From: Siderastrea radians | Taxonomy: Eukaryota; Cnidaria; Anthozoa; Scleractinia; Rhizangiidae | Assembly: GCA_964017195.1 (NCBI GenBank) | Contig: OZ024890.1 | Coordinates: 48,078,093-48,142,092 of the forward strand | DNA: 64,000 bases | Direction: 5' to 3' | Part shown: positions 11,995 through 22,521 of the stretch, piece by piece | How positions within the stretch are numbered: position 1 is the first letter of the stretch | Layout of the letters: every line of letters begins with the position of its first letter | Translations under genes and position numbers: made by a program | Notes under the pieces: model-generated | Databases searched by the model: none | Told to the model about the DNA's origin: nothing | Seen by the model: the letters and a program-made list of their open reading frames with translations, nothing else

Positions 11995-13165
11995 TAAACT
12001 TTATCTTCAGATCCACGTATTTCCAATACAACGGGTCGATTTACGAACAGAAAGACGGAGCAGCCATGGGGAGCCTTGTCTCCGCGGTTATTGCTAACCT
12101 TTACATGGAAGAGTTTGAGGAACGGGCGATAGCAACAGCGACCTATAAACCTAAGATCCGGAAGCGATATGTAGATGACACTTTTACAGTCTTAGGTAAA
12201 GACTATGTAGACGGCTTTTACAACATCTAAACAGTCAACAGCCTACTATTCGTTTTACAATGGAAATCGTGAAAGATAACACGGTCTTCTCACCACCACT
12301 GTTTACAGAAAACCCACCCACACTGACCAATACCTAGGCTATGATTCACACCATCCTCAGTCAGTGAAACGTGGTATTGTTAAGTGTCTATACGACCGAG
12401 CCAAACACCTCACTTCAAAACCATCAGCTATCTCTAAAGAAAAGAAACATTTATCATCGGTACTTGTTTCGAACGGATATCCTTCTTCACAAAGACAACA
12501 AGACCAACAACCAACAAAGAACCTACGCAGGAATTTAAATCTACTGCGGTTTTACCCTACATAAAAGGTGTATCAGAGGTTCTTCGCCGCTGCCTACAAC
12601 AACAAGGCGTGCGCACCGTCTTCAAATCAGACACAACTCTTAGGTCTCACTTAGTGCGACCGAAAGACACCCTTGAACCAACTAAACAAGGCGGTATCGT
12701 CTATAAAATTCCATGCGAGTGCGGCAAAGGATACATCGGGGAAACAGGGAGAGCGATGCAAGACAGGATAAAAGAACACGACAGAGATATACGGCTTGCT
12801 CGTACACAGACCTCAGCAGTTTCGGAACACGCTAACGAAACGTAGGGACAAAGAGGCTATCCATATAAGACTTCATCCTAATAACATCAATAGAGGTAGT
12901 GGAATCGAAATTCCAGAAGCTTGGATACCTACGATCAGAAAGCATAACAGCCGACCAACCACAAAGAGGACCTGTGAGGGAACAACATCTGATAGTCGGA
13001 ATAATAATGTGGATCGAAATGCACCAATAGCAGCGAACCATCATGGTACAAATAGCGACACGTAAACAATTGACCTCATCGCCTGATGAAGACTAGCAGT
13101 ATTGCAGTCGAAACGTCGTGATCAACAACTCAAAGCGATTCCATCGTGAGACAAACGAATAAACG
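11995..13165 (+). pseudogene. Penelope-like retroelement, 5'-truncated remnant
   Basis: A frame from about 12000 to 12230 encodes the C-terminal palm of a reverse transcriptase: GAAMGSLVSAVIANLYM near 12060, then KRYVDDTF with the catalytic YVDD at 12168-12179. It then hits a stop. Downstream frames at 12364-12564 and 12609-12845 continue the protein. The latter carries a GIY-YIG endonuclease: GGIVYKIPCECG from 12690 and YIGETGR at 12732-12752. RT plus GIY-YIG identifies a Penelope-like element. The conserved tail CCTGATGAAGACTAGCAG follows at 13081. Most of the RT is missing and several frameshifts separate the pieces, so it is dead. The 5' truncation fits incomplete reverse transcription. 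Confidence 0.88.
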
Positions 13166-13456
13166 TTCATCTTACCTACATTGTGTTTGTACTTTAAATT
13201 TTAATACGAACGGAAACCTTCCTGGGAAACTTTCCTTGTGTCTTATACATATCTGACAATTGCTAAGATTTTTCTTTAAAATTCAGCTACTAATGACCGA
13301 AGCTGATATTCGTCTTTTATCATTAATTAACAAAATAACATGAAAAGGTAGTCCAAGTATCCGAGTTTAAGATCTGCGTGGACTGGGAAGGAGGAGTTCA
13401 AGTCACGTGGTACTGAATTAAGATGATTATTCTCGTTTCTTCACTGCTCGATAAAC

Positions 13457-14865
13457 TTAGAACCGAACAAAGCAGCGAGGTAGTACTTGTTTGACCGCCT
13501 CTTGAACATAAATCTTGTCATCCGCGGAACAAGCTGTTTGACAAAGGTTAAGACTCCTAAGCTTTGGCAGGTTGGTGATGTGTGGTACGATAGATGTTAC
13601 TGCGTGACCCAGTGGATTGTCATTCAGGCCCAGACGCTGCAGATTAGGAAAGAATCTAAAACTCTCCAACAGACCACACAAGTCACGTTCATCCATATCC
13701 AAGTTTAAAAGATATAAAACTGTCAAACTGGGAAAGTGGAGGAAAATTTCAATGAGTGGTGCTAGACTCCCCCTCACGCTAAAACTAATGACATCAAGAC
13801 ACTTTAGAGGCAATGTCTTGTTAAATCCACCAAACAACGACTGCATTTCCTCAGCTTTGAAAGCGCTTCCAGCTGAGCCAACTCACACGAGTCTTTTTAA
13901 GGACAACATTTCTGGAAGAACTCGGCCGAGTGTCGCGGCTGCTGCCGGAGTCAGGCTGATTCCTCTCAGTACCAGTACCATGAGCGTCTTGTGAGTGATG
14001 GACAAAACCAGTGTGGTCACTGCCTTAGCAGAGCATTCAGTCAAGCCAAGGTTAAGACAGGTGATGGTATTGAACATAGGTAAACAGCCTGCAAGCTTCA
14101 CTGCTCCAGCTGATGTCAAGATGCAGGTGGAATACCAACTGCCAACCATAACACCAGAAAGGGCTACAGAAGTTAAAAGTTTCAGACATGACTGGTTTGA
14201 ACACAAATTTGCGGAGGGAGATACAACAGAAATAGTAGCTGCAGCCTCAGTGAACACCCTGGCATGCTCATCACACCCTAAGAGCAAACCTGTGATGTAA
14301 AACTGGATCCGGCCATCACGGCAACACAGTGTGGGACTGAAACAGCACTCGCTGCATTTAACATTCAGGAAATGTGCTACAAAGTCTCTTGATCTCTTCC
14401 GAACTCTCAGTAATTCTTAGTGGGATATGGAAGGAATCTAGGAATTTCACCGATTCATTAAGCCAGAGGACTGAGTTTTGCCTAAAGTCTACCTCAAAAA
14501 CAAAAGTCCAACAATGTGCTGCTTGATGTAAAATGTCCACCTTTGGCAGTAGTTCGGAAAGTGGCCTGCTTAAAAGGACGATTCCTCCAGTGCAATCATA
14601 CCACTGTTTTACAAGTTCCGTTTCTGGGGAAACTTCTTGAAAACAATTCAAAACGAAGCCATTAAACCTCTTTTGCCTGTCAGTGACGTCACACAGTGTA
14701 ACGTCTCTCTCATTTTCTTCATCTGGTATCATCTTATATAAATTCAGTGAAGGGTCCAAGGTTCGAACAGTCGTCAAATGTTTGAACACCTTCACTGCTC
14801 CATCGTTAGATAAACCAAAATTTCTAACTTTTAATAAAATACACCAGTTGTCAATTAAGAATTAG
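13457..14865 (-). pseudogene. Leucine-rich-repeat protein fragment, frameshifted
   Basis: Three minus-strand frames read in order. 14865-14358 is a repeat-like start (FGLSNDGAVKVFKHLTTVR) then about 120 residues of unassigned domain. About 14335-13883 and 13846-13457 carry leucine-rich repeats, with units such as FPNLQRLGLNDNPLG and LPKLRSLNLCQTACS. The spacing resembles ribonuclease-inhibitor-type LRRs found in NLR proteins, but no NACHT or NB-ARC motif is in the window. The frame changes near 14345 and 13870 without convincing introns, which suggests a pseudogene or assembly indels. The extreme 3' part (13542-13593) recurs at 22521-22572. I infer a broken member of a larger LRR or NLR family. 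Confidence 0.65.
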
Positions 14866-15297
14866 CCAAACATACCATCTCAAAGTCAAAATTTTGAAAA
14901 TTTCCGCAAGAGATTTCTCATGTTGTCTCGCTCGTGAAATTAAACCACAACAGAGGATTTGTGTCTGTTTAGGTCAGATTACTACTTTTCGAAATTTTAT
15001 GAATGAAGGTACACAGAAGAAGAGGCAGGAAACTTTTCTACAGAAAACATTTATTAAAACACGCCTTTTTTGTTTCTGAAGTCCAAACGCGTTCAATTTT
15101 TTCTTCGAGGGAAGCTACGCGCAAGCGATTTCGCTCGATGTTCAAGTTATTTTGAAGAGCATTTGGTGATGGGAACTGTGCATGTTTTTTGAAAACTTTT
15201 ACGAAAACTGTAGACTGAAGAATCCCTCAATCAAAAAGCCATTTCGATACAAATTTACAATCAAATGTGTAATTTACTCTACCGTAGACTCGTAGAA
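14866..15297. other. Intergenic, nothing recognised
   Basis: Anonymous sequence between the LRR relic and the nested transposon. It ends in AA (15296-15297), which is repeated at 22060-22061 as a possible 2-bp target duplication. Confidence 0.4.
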
Positions 15298-16388
15298 CCC
15301 TTGCATCAGGAGCCTGGCCAGACCGGGGTAGACCGGGGTCAAAGCCTGGCCTGAAAGCCGAGGCGAGCCCGGCCACAAGCCAGGCTTTGGCCTGGCTGGC
15401 TAAGAGATAAAAAAAAACCGGGGAAGCCGTGGTCAGGCCGCCAGCCAGGCCTGGCCTGGCCGTGGCAGACCGGGGCCAAAGCCGGGCTTGAAAACCTTGT
15501 TGAGCCAGGTCACAGGCCAGACTGGCCGGGCATAAAACACCAAGGCCAGCCTGGCCAGTGACAAAAGTAAGACAACTGTGGCTGCCAAGATCAGCTGAAT
15601 CAAATTAGTCAGTACTCAGACAAATAAAAGAAACCAGGAAATTAATTGCTGGCAGGTTAGTTAGTTGCCAGGCAAATTGTCCAGACATTACTACTAATAA
15701 AAATGAATGCCATTTCAAAAATACTATCAGAATAACATTTAATAGAATGATTTATTATGCATTGTTGCACGTCAAACATTGAAAGTTTTTCATTCAGTTG
15801 CATTATTTACAACAATTGTATAACAGCATCTTCTTATTAATGGTTATATACAATGTATAATACAATAATGATATAATAAATAGAATTTCGTTCAGAAAGG
15901 AATAGTGCCCAAGAATCAAAAACTAATAAACTCAAAAAAATTGGTTTGACTTATTTTTTCTGATATACATGTATTTGCTCTTTTCATTCTTCTAAAACAA
16001 GAAGTTAAGTTTTAATTTCTGAGCAGCTATGAAAAGTGTCTTTGAATTTTTTGAATTTGTTCCCATGAGACTAAACATATGAAGGCAAACATGGAGAGCA
16101 TTAGAATTTAGACACAAACACCCCAACATTTAAATTCCATTCAGTTAAAAGAACAAGGTTTTACATTGTCTAGCAAACCAATGCAATCAGTAACCGGTTC
16201 AACTGACTAAAACATCCAGGAAATTGCAATATTGGTAGATTACAATCTATATTAGTTACTGCACAAAGAACCGCTGACACCATAGACTTGTATGTATATG
16301 TGTTATGGAAATACAGAGCCATAAGCTTTTAAGCTTGCATTGAAAGACTTGGTCACTATTTTAAATGTCTTAAATCTACATTTGAACA

Positions 16389-16586
16389 TTGTGTTCTGTA
16401 ATTATGAGTCAAATAATGCAAAAGAAAATGGTATCAACAGAATTTAGTGCCATGTTTAAGCAACTTAGCTTATTAAGAACCAGCATTGTTGACTTGATAT
16501 TGCTCTGCTGTTTGAGTGTCAGTCTCCCTCAGCTGAAGTCATTGAACAATGTGCTGAATACTGTCAATATCTACAACAAAAGATAA
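16389..16586 (+). CDS. Small conserved frame in the outer transposon
   Basis: A 65-codon frame starting MCSVIMSQIMQKKMVSTEF is matched almost residue for residue by 19521-19718 on the minus strand in the inner copy (starting MCSVIMSQIMQKKMVSTEF; internal KQLSLLRTSI against KRLSLLRTSI). The last residues are altered here by the adjacent E1 insertion. The match shows common descent of the two copies. It does not by itself show coding, and no domain was recognised. Confidence 0.3.
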   Translation: MCSVIMSQIMQKKMVSTEFSAMFKQLSLLRTSIVDLILLCCLSVSLPQLKSLNNVLNTVNIYNKR

Positions 16587-16587
16587 A

Positions 16588-17460
16588 ATATATAGATTTA
16601 GCCAAGCCTAAAAGCGGAGCCCCTCTTTTTGTTTTGTCTGTTCTTTTGCTTTTGTTTTTTGTTTTGTTTTTGCTGGCAGTTATTAATTTGTGAAAATACT
16701 CTCATCCAAGTCGTTTTATTAAAAAAAAAAACAAAGAAAAAAAAAAGAAAAAAATTCTTGCTCCCGCTGAGTGTCGAACCCGGCTCGTCGGCGTGAGATG
16801 CCGGTAACAAGTCCACTAGGCCATGGGCGTTTGACAGTGTTGGTAGTTGATTTTAATACTTATTTCTTTCTTCGTGACAAGCTGCCTATCAGCATGAAAA
16901 TGCTGGTGTTTTTCCAGGCAAAATGTGTTCGAAACGCCGTAAAAACCATGGTTGTGGACAGAAAAAACCAAAAAGCACTAGCTCTGCTATATTTGGCGTC
17001 GAAACCGCTGCGAAAAGCTGCGAACTCAAGCAGTGTGCTGACCGAGTTTGAACAGAACCGACGAGGGAAATTTGAACTTTTTGCCTGAACTTTATCGCCG
17101 AATTTCTTTCGCCTAGATTGAACTTTTCCCCTTCCACCAAAAAGACAACTGAGTGTTCTTTTGAACTTTTTTTTTCCACTAACAAATTTGTTTTTGACTT
17201 TTGTTGTCTTTGCTTGTTTTGCTACAACGCGGGTCAATATGCGATTTCGCGCCGAAAACACACGGGATTCAGCACAGGATTCTATCCAGTGTAGGAAGTG
17301 TAGTGGTAGCCCTGTGGTGCGGACGGACGGACGTACGGATGTACGGACGGACAGTCACGTGACTACTACGTCACTACCAAAATTTTTTGGCTTGATAGAT
17401 TACCAAATTTCCTTAGCAATGGAGCTCCGCTGACGCGCTAGCGCGCTGGCTCCGCTATGA
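16588..17460 (+). mobile_element. E1-family insertion, 870 bp, with empty site nearby
   Basis: It begins TATATAGATTTAGCCAAGCC with AAAAGCGGAGC next, and ends GGAGCTCCGCTGACGCG plus GCTCCGCTATGA. The same place in the inner transposon (19516-19540, complement) reads CAACAAAACATAAATGGTC, so the insertion point is about ATAA/ATGG. Inside are pyrimidine and purine tracts, a tRNA-Glu-like sequence on the minus strand, the shared block complementary to AAAAAGTTCAAAAGAACACT, and a GGACGGACGGACGTACGG repeat near 17320-17350. No transposase was found, so it is non-autonomous. Confidence 0.82.
16761..16829 (-). repeat. tRNA-Glu-derived segment inside E1
   Basis: On the minus strand an A-box-like TGGCCTAGTGGACTTGTTA is followed by an anticodon-like stem-loop CCGGC-ATCTCAC-GCCGA (loop centre CTC, a Glu anticodon) and B box GGGTTCGACACTC. 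The layout matches metazoan tRNA-Glu, but the acceptor stem pairs poorly. It probably served as a pol III promoter for a SINE-like part of the repeat rather than as a working tRNA. Confidence 0.65.
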
Positions 17461-17888
17461 ATGGTCAAAACCAGCTTATCTGAATGATGCTGCATTTAAA
17501 ACATGCTTAAAGAGCAATATTCTTTTAAGTTATACTATTCTAACAGTCCACAAGCTGTAAGCTCAAGTTTCATTTACTCCAGACATTTCACAATTTAGGA
17601 GATCCTTTGAGCATTTAAACAAGGACTCAAATCCTCTGTTATTCTTAGTTACTTTCAAAAAATGTGCACAAGCCTGGTAGAAAAAAGTATCCAGATTTAA
17701 GCTCAAGCTTTAATAAAGGACGTCTGTCTGCCTGCTTCAGATCCTCAAACATTTGCAAACATTTAAGCTGCTTAACTCAGAAACACATGGTCGATCTTTA
17801 CTTAAAATAATCATTATTTTGAATCCAATCTTTCAAAATTATCATTTGCCTTCAACTTACCTCAGCCTTAGGGTAGCTGATCCACGTT

Positions 17889-20880
17889 CCCTTGCATCAG
17901 GAGCGCGGTCAAAAACCCGGCCAGCCTGGCAAAGCCTGGCCAGGCCAGGCTTTCCGGGTTTTTGGCCAAGCTTACCGGGAAAACGCGGCCTGGTAAAGCC
18001 TGGTAAGCCTGGCCACAGCCAAGTTTTCTTGGCAACCTTGGCCACAAAAGTCCGGCTTTCTCGGCCATGTTAGTTCCAAGGCCAGACTTTCTTGGCAACC
18101 TTGGCCAAAAAAAAAATACTCGGCTTTCCTGGCCACTAAGATGTTAGCCAGGCTTTCTTGGATTTTCTGGCATTGAAAAGTAGTCGTGAGAAACCTAGCA
18201 TTTTTCTCATGGAGTGAAAGTTATTGGTTGTTTTTGCTAATCCCGTCATAAGATCGAGACATCAAAGAAACTCTACTAGAGGTCCCTACTAGATGTTTTA
18301 TTTTGAACATTTTAAATGTCTCTGAAATTACAATTAAAACTGATTCTTCAGCCAGTCATATATTAAAAGACTTCACCTTAAAAGATCTGGAACTGAGAAA
18401 TTTTTAATCGTCTTGAATGTGGGGTAAACTTGAAATTCCTACACTAAAAGTGCTATTAAAAATATTGTGTCCAGTCACGAATTGTACCTTGAGGTATAAA
18501 CAGCAATCAAACGCAGCTTTGAACACTGATTGAGCAAGAATTATGCTGTAAGGATATTTCTTTTTCCGCTTGGAAATTGTGAAAATGAGGCACTCTTTAA
18601 TGATAAATAAATCAAAATCCTGAACTCAAAAAAAGCAGAGCAGTTTACCTGTTGATTGTCTGCGTAAGTTTGCAATGGGAGACAACACGTGTAACTTTTG
18701 ATGTGGTCAATGCAATGACACAATGCATAACACCTTTTTCAGAATAACAGGCCCGATTTCAAACTTCTCCAAGAAGTCAATTTCTTTAGAGCCACTGTAT
18801 AAGTCAAAAAATGATTTTTGATCCTTTTCTTGCATTATGTTAGCTTTAAAATTGGAAAGAAAGCGGAGTTTGTTGATAACGTGGGCCATTAGAGCAACCG
18901 CCATCTTGAAATTCACAACACATTTCTGAGGAGCCTGGAAACAAATTGGGTTGTTTCGGTCAGCAGCTAGACCACTGCGGGCTAAGAGAGTGACCGTTTT
19001 TGTTCGATTTCGGCGCGATTTTTTGTGTTCAGTTCGTGGCATGAAATGTTTGCGTCTTTTGAGCCTGGAATGAAGAATTAGAGCGGGAAAATGTGGATCA
19101 GCTACCCTTTAGTGTGAGGTAAGTTGAAGGCAAATGATAATTTTGAAAGATTGGATTCAAAATTAATGATTATTTTAAGTAAAGATCGACCATGTGTTTC
19201 TGAGTTAAGCAGCTTAAATGTTTGCAAATGTTTGAGGATCTGAAGCAGGCAGACAGACGTCCTTTATTAAAGTTTGAGCTTAAATCTGGATACTTTTTTC
19301 TACCAGGCTTGTGCACATTTTTTCAAAGTAACTAAGAATGACAGAGGATTTGAGTCCTTGTTTAAATGCTCAAAGGATCTCCTAAATTGTGAAATGTCTG
19401 GGGCAAATGAACCTTGAGCTTACAGCTTGTGGACTGTTAGAGTAGTATAATTTTAAAAGAACATTGCTCTTTAAGCATGTTTTAAATGCAGCATCATTCA
19501 GATAAGCTGGTTTTGACCATTTATGTTTTGTTGTAGATATCGACTGTATTCAACACATTGTTCAGTGACTTCAGCTGAGGGAGACTGACACTCGAACAGC
19601 AGAGCAATAGCAAGTCACCAATGCTGGTTCTCAATAAGCTAAGTCGCTTAAACATGGCACTAAATTCTGTTGATACCATTTTCTTTTGCATTATTTGACT
19701 CATAATTACAGAACACAATGTTCAAATGTAGGTTTAAGACATTTAAAATAGTGACCAAATGCAAGTCTTTCAATGCAATCTAAATAGTTGGCATTTGATT
19801 TCTCTGGACATTCAAATGAATATAAGCTTAAAAGCGTATGGCTCTGTATTTCCATAGCACATGTACATATAAGTTTATGGTGTCAGCAGTTCTTTGTGCA
19901 GTAACTAATATAGATTGTAATCTACATGTACCAATATTGCAATTTCCTGGATGTTTTAGTCAGTTGAACCGATTACTGATTGCATTGGTTTGCTAGACAA
20001 TGTAAAACCTTGTTTTTTAACTGAGTGGAATTTATATGTATGGGGTGTTTGTGTCTAAATTCTAATGCTCCCCATGCATGTTTGCCTTTTATATGTTTAG
20101 TCACATGGGGACAAACATTCAAAAAATTCAATGACACTTTTCATAGCTGCCTAGAAATAAAAACTTAACTTCTTGTTTTACAAGAATGAAAAGAGGAAAT
20201 ACATGTATATCAGAAAAAATAAGTCAAACCAATTTTTTTGAGTTTATTAGTTTTTGATTAATGGCACTATTCCTTTCTGAACGAAATGCTATTTATTATA
20301 TCATTATTGTACTATACATTGTATATAACCATTAATACGAAGATGCTGTTATAAAATTGTTGTAAATAAAGCAACTGAATGAAAAACGTTCAATGTTTGA
20401 CGTGCAACAATGCATAATAACTCATTGTCAGTATTAAATGTTATTCTGATAGTATTTTTGAAATGGCATTCAATTTTATTAATAGTAATGTCTGGGCAGT
20501 TTGCCTGGCCACTTACTAACCTGCCAGTAATTAATTTCCTGGTTACTTTTATTTGTCTGAGTGCTGACTAAATTAAAATTCAGCTGATCTTGGCAGCCAC
20601 AGTAATGTCTTACTTTTGTCACTGGCCAGGCTGGCCTTGGTGTTTTATGCCCGGCTAGTCTGGCCTGTGACCCGGCTCAACAAGGTTTTCAAGCCCAGCT
20701 TTGGCCCCGGTCTGCCACGGCCAGGCCAGGCCGGGCTGGCCACCTGACCACGGCTTCCCCCGTTTTTTTATCCCTTGGCCAGCCCGGCCAAAGCCTGGCT
20801 TGTGGCCGGGCTCACCTCGGCTTTCAGGCCAGGCTTTGGCCCCGGTCTACCCTGGTCTGGCCAGGCTCCTGATGCAAGGG
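17889..20880 (-). mobile_element. Inner DNA transposon copy, reverse orientation
   Basis: Terminal inverted repeats CCCTTGCATCAGGAGC (17889) and GCTCCTGATGCAAGGG (20880) bound 2,992 bp. Flanking TT at 17887-17888 and 20881-20882 fits a 2-bp target duplication: the undisturbed version of the target inside this very copy reads GATCCACATTTTCCCGCTC, while the split one reads GATCCACGTT / TTTTGCCGCTC. It is oriented opposite to the outer copy, so the locus reads A-B-A'-B'. It is less decayed than the outer copy, since it keeps an ATG that the outer copy has as AAG. Confidence 0.88.
18734..19042 (-). CDS. Unrecognised spliced-looking frame in the inner transposon
   Basis: An ATG at 19042 opens a basic stretch (MPRTEHKKSRRNRTKTVTLL). 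A candidate second exon, 18934-18734 (67 codons, APQKCVVNFKMAVALM to VILKK), is bounded by TTTGTTTCCAG and GTGTTA. The frame can also be read straight through to a stop at 18707. The outer copy has the same exon at 21038-21226 with an in-frame 12-bp deletion and few replacements, and its start codon is AAG (20930-20932). This could be part of a transposase, an accessory gene or a captured host exon. No catalytic motif was seen. Confidence 0.4.
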
Positions 20881-21037
20881 TTTTGCCGCTCTGATTCTTC
20901 ATTTCAAGCTCAAAGGACGCAAACATTTCAAGCCACGAACTGAACACAAAAAATGGCACCGAAACCGAACAAAAACGGTCAGTATCTGAGCCCGCAGTGG
21001 TCTAGCTGCTGATCGAAACAGCCCAATTTCTTTCCAG

Positions 21038-21226
21038 GCTCCTCAGAAATATGTTGTGAATTTCAAGATGGCGGTTGCTCTAATGGGTCAAGTTATCAAC
21101 ATACTCCGCTTTCTTTCCGACATAATGCAAGAAAAGGATCAAAAATCATTTTTTGACTTATACAGTGGCTCTAAAGAAATTGACTTCTTGGAGAAGTTTG
21201 GAATCGGGCCTGTTATTCTGAAAAAG
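21038..21226 (+). pseudogene. Matching exon in the outer transposon, start codon lost
   Basis: Sixty-three codons between TTCTTTCCAG and GTGTTATG, equivalent to 18934-18734. It differs by a four-codon net deletion (LSNFKANIMQ becomes LSDIMQ) and a few replacements. The upstream start equivalent is AAG instead of ATG, so this copy is probably inactive even if the inner copy is expressed. Confidence 0.4.
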
Positions 21227-22410
21227 GTGTTATGCATTGTGTCATTGCATTGACACATCAAAAGTTACACGGTGTTGTCTCCCATTGCAAACTTACTCAG
21301 ACAATCAACAGGTAAACTCCTTTTTTTGAGTACAGGATTTTGATTTATTTATCTGTAAATAGTGCCTCATTTTCACAATTTCCAAGCAGAAAAAGAAATA
21401 TCCTTACAGCATAATTCTTGCTCAATCTGGTTAAAGCTTTGTTTGATAGCTGTTTATACCTCAAGATGCAATGCGTGACTGGACACAATATTTTTAATAG
21501 CACTTTTAGTGTAGGAATTTCAAGTTTACTACACATTCAAGGCGATTAAAAATTTCTCAGTTCCAGATCTTTTAAGGTGAAGTCTTTTAATATATGACTG
21601 GCTGAAGAATCAGTTTTAATTGCAACTTCAGAGACATTTAAAATGCTAAAAATAAAACATCTAGTAGTAACCTCTAGTAGAGTTTCTTTGATGTCTCGAT
21701 CTTATGACGGGATTAGCAAAAACAACCTATAACTTTCACTCCATGAGAAAAATGCTAGGCTCCTCACGACTACTTTTCAATGCCAGAAAATCCAAGAAAG
21801 CCTGGCTAACATCTTAGTGGCCAGGAATTTTTTTTTTTTTTGGCCAGGGTTGCCGAGAAAGTCTGGCCTTGGAACTAACATGGCCGAGAAAGCCGGACTT
21901 TTGTGGCCAAGGTTGCCAAGAAAACTTGGCCGTGGCCAGGCTTGCCAGGCTTTACCAAGCCGCATTTTCCTGGTAAGCTTGGCCAAAAACCCGGAAAGCC
22001 CGGCCTGGCCAGGCTTTGCGAGGCTGGCCGGGTTTTTGACCAGGCTCCTGATGCAAGGGAAGTTCTGGAGCATTTCACAGAAAGTCCGCAGCGCAAAAAA
22101 TCTTTGGAGATGGAAGATTGCCCTTCGCCTTGGGAGATGTTTTCTTCGCTCTAAAAGCTATAAATTCCATTGCTTAACTTGTCGAGTGTTCCTTAGAGTT
22201 TCTTCTTTCGATTTTATATCTTTCCGTCGTCCATGTTAACAAAAACGAGAGAAAGTAAACGTTGTAACTCTTCACGAGTTTAGTTTTCTTTCTTAATATA
22301 CCCGGGAAAGATGAAGATGAAATTGTGAATATATGAAATTCATATATTTGAACTGCGGAGTGAAGGAAGAAATGTAAAGACCCTCGCAGTTATTTACGCA
22401 ACTTATGCAG

Positions 22411-22521
22411 TTGCGAAGAGAAAGCCTGAAAAAATCAATTGGTTAGAGCGCTGCATCGGTATCGCAGAGGTTAGGGTTCGAATCCTGGCAAGCCTGATTT
22501 TTTCAGGCTTTCTCTTCGCAA
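22411..22521 (+). mobile_element. tRNA-like sequence within a perfect 27-bp inverted repeat
   Basis: The arms 22411-22437 and 22495-22521 are exact reverse complements (right arm starts TGATTTTTTCAGGCTTTCTC). Between them is a tRNA-like core: A box TTGGTTAGAGCGCTGC, loop ATCGGTATCG (possible GGT, Thr-type anticodon) and a perfect B box GGGTTCGAATCC. There is no normal acceptor stem; the long arms replace it. This looks like a pol III-transcribed SINE or a hairpin element, not a decoding tRNA. Confidence 0.75.

Larger units (their letters stand above)
15298..22059 (+). mobile_element. Outer DNA transposon, split by an antiparallel copy of itself
   Basis: It starts CCCTTGCATCAGGAGCCTGG and ends with the complement (CTCCTGATGCAAGGG). 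Its own sequence is 15298-17888 plus 20883-22059. The interruption 17889-20880 is another copy of the same element in reverse orientation. 15298-17888 is the reverse complement of about 19092-20880 (apart from the E1 insertion), and 20883-22059 is the reverse complement of 17889-19085. Both ends carry 250-290 bp dense in GGCCAGGC and AAGCCTGG motifs, like the subterminal repeats of several cut-and-paste families. Flanking AA may be a 2-bp target duplication. No known superfamily was recognised. After removing the insertions the outer copy is about 2.9 kb. Confidence 0.85.

Noticed and set aside
17857..18098. Pro/Gly-rich frames such as LPGKLGQKPGKPGLARLC, reminiscent of collagen-like proteins
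   Set aside because: They are translations of the GGCCAGGC subterminal arrays of the nested transposons and occur on both strands.
22436..22495. Functional tRNA-Thr gene
   Set aside because: The internal A and B boxes are good, but there is no proper acceptor stem; it is enclosed in transposon-like 27-bp inverted repeats.
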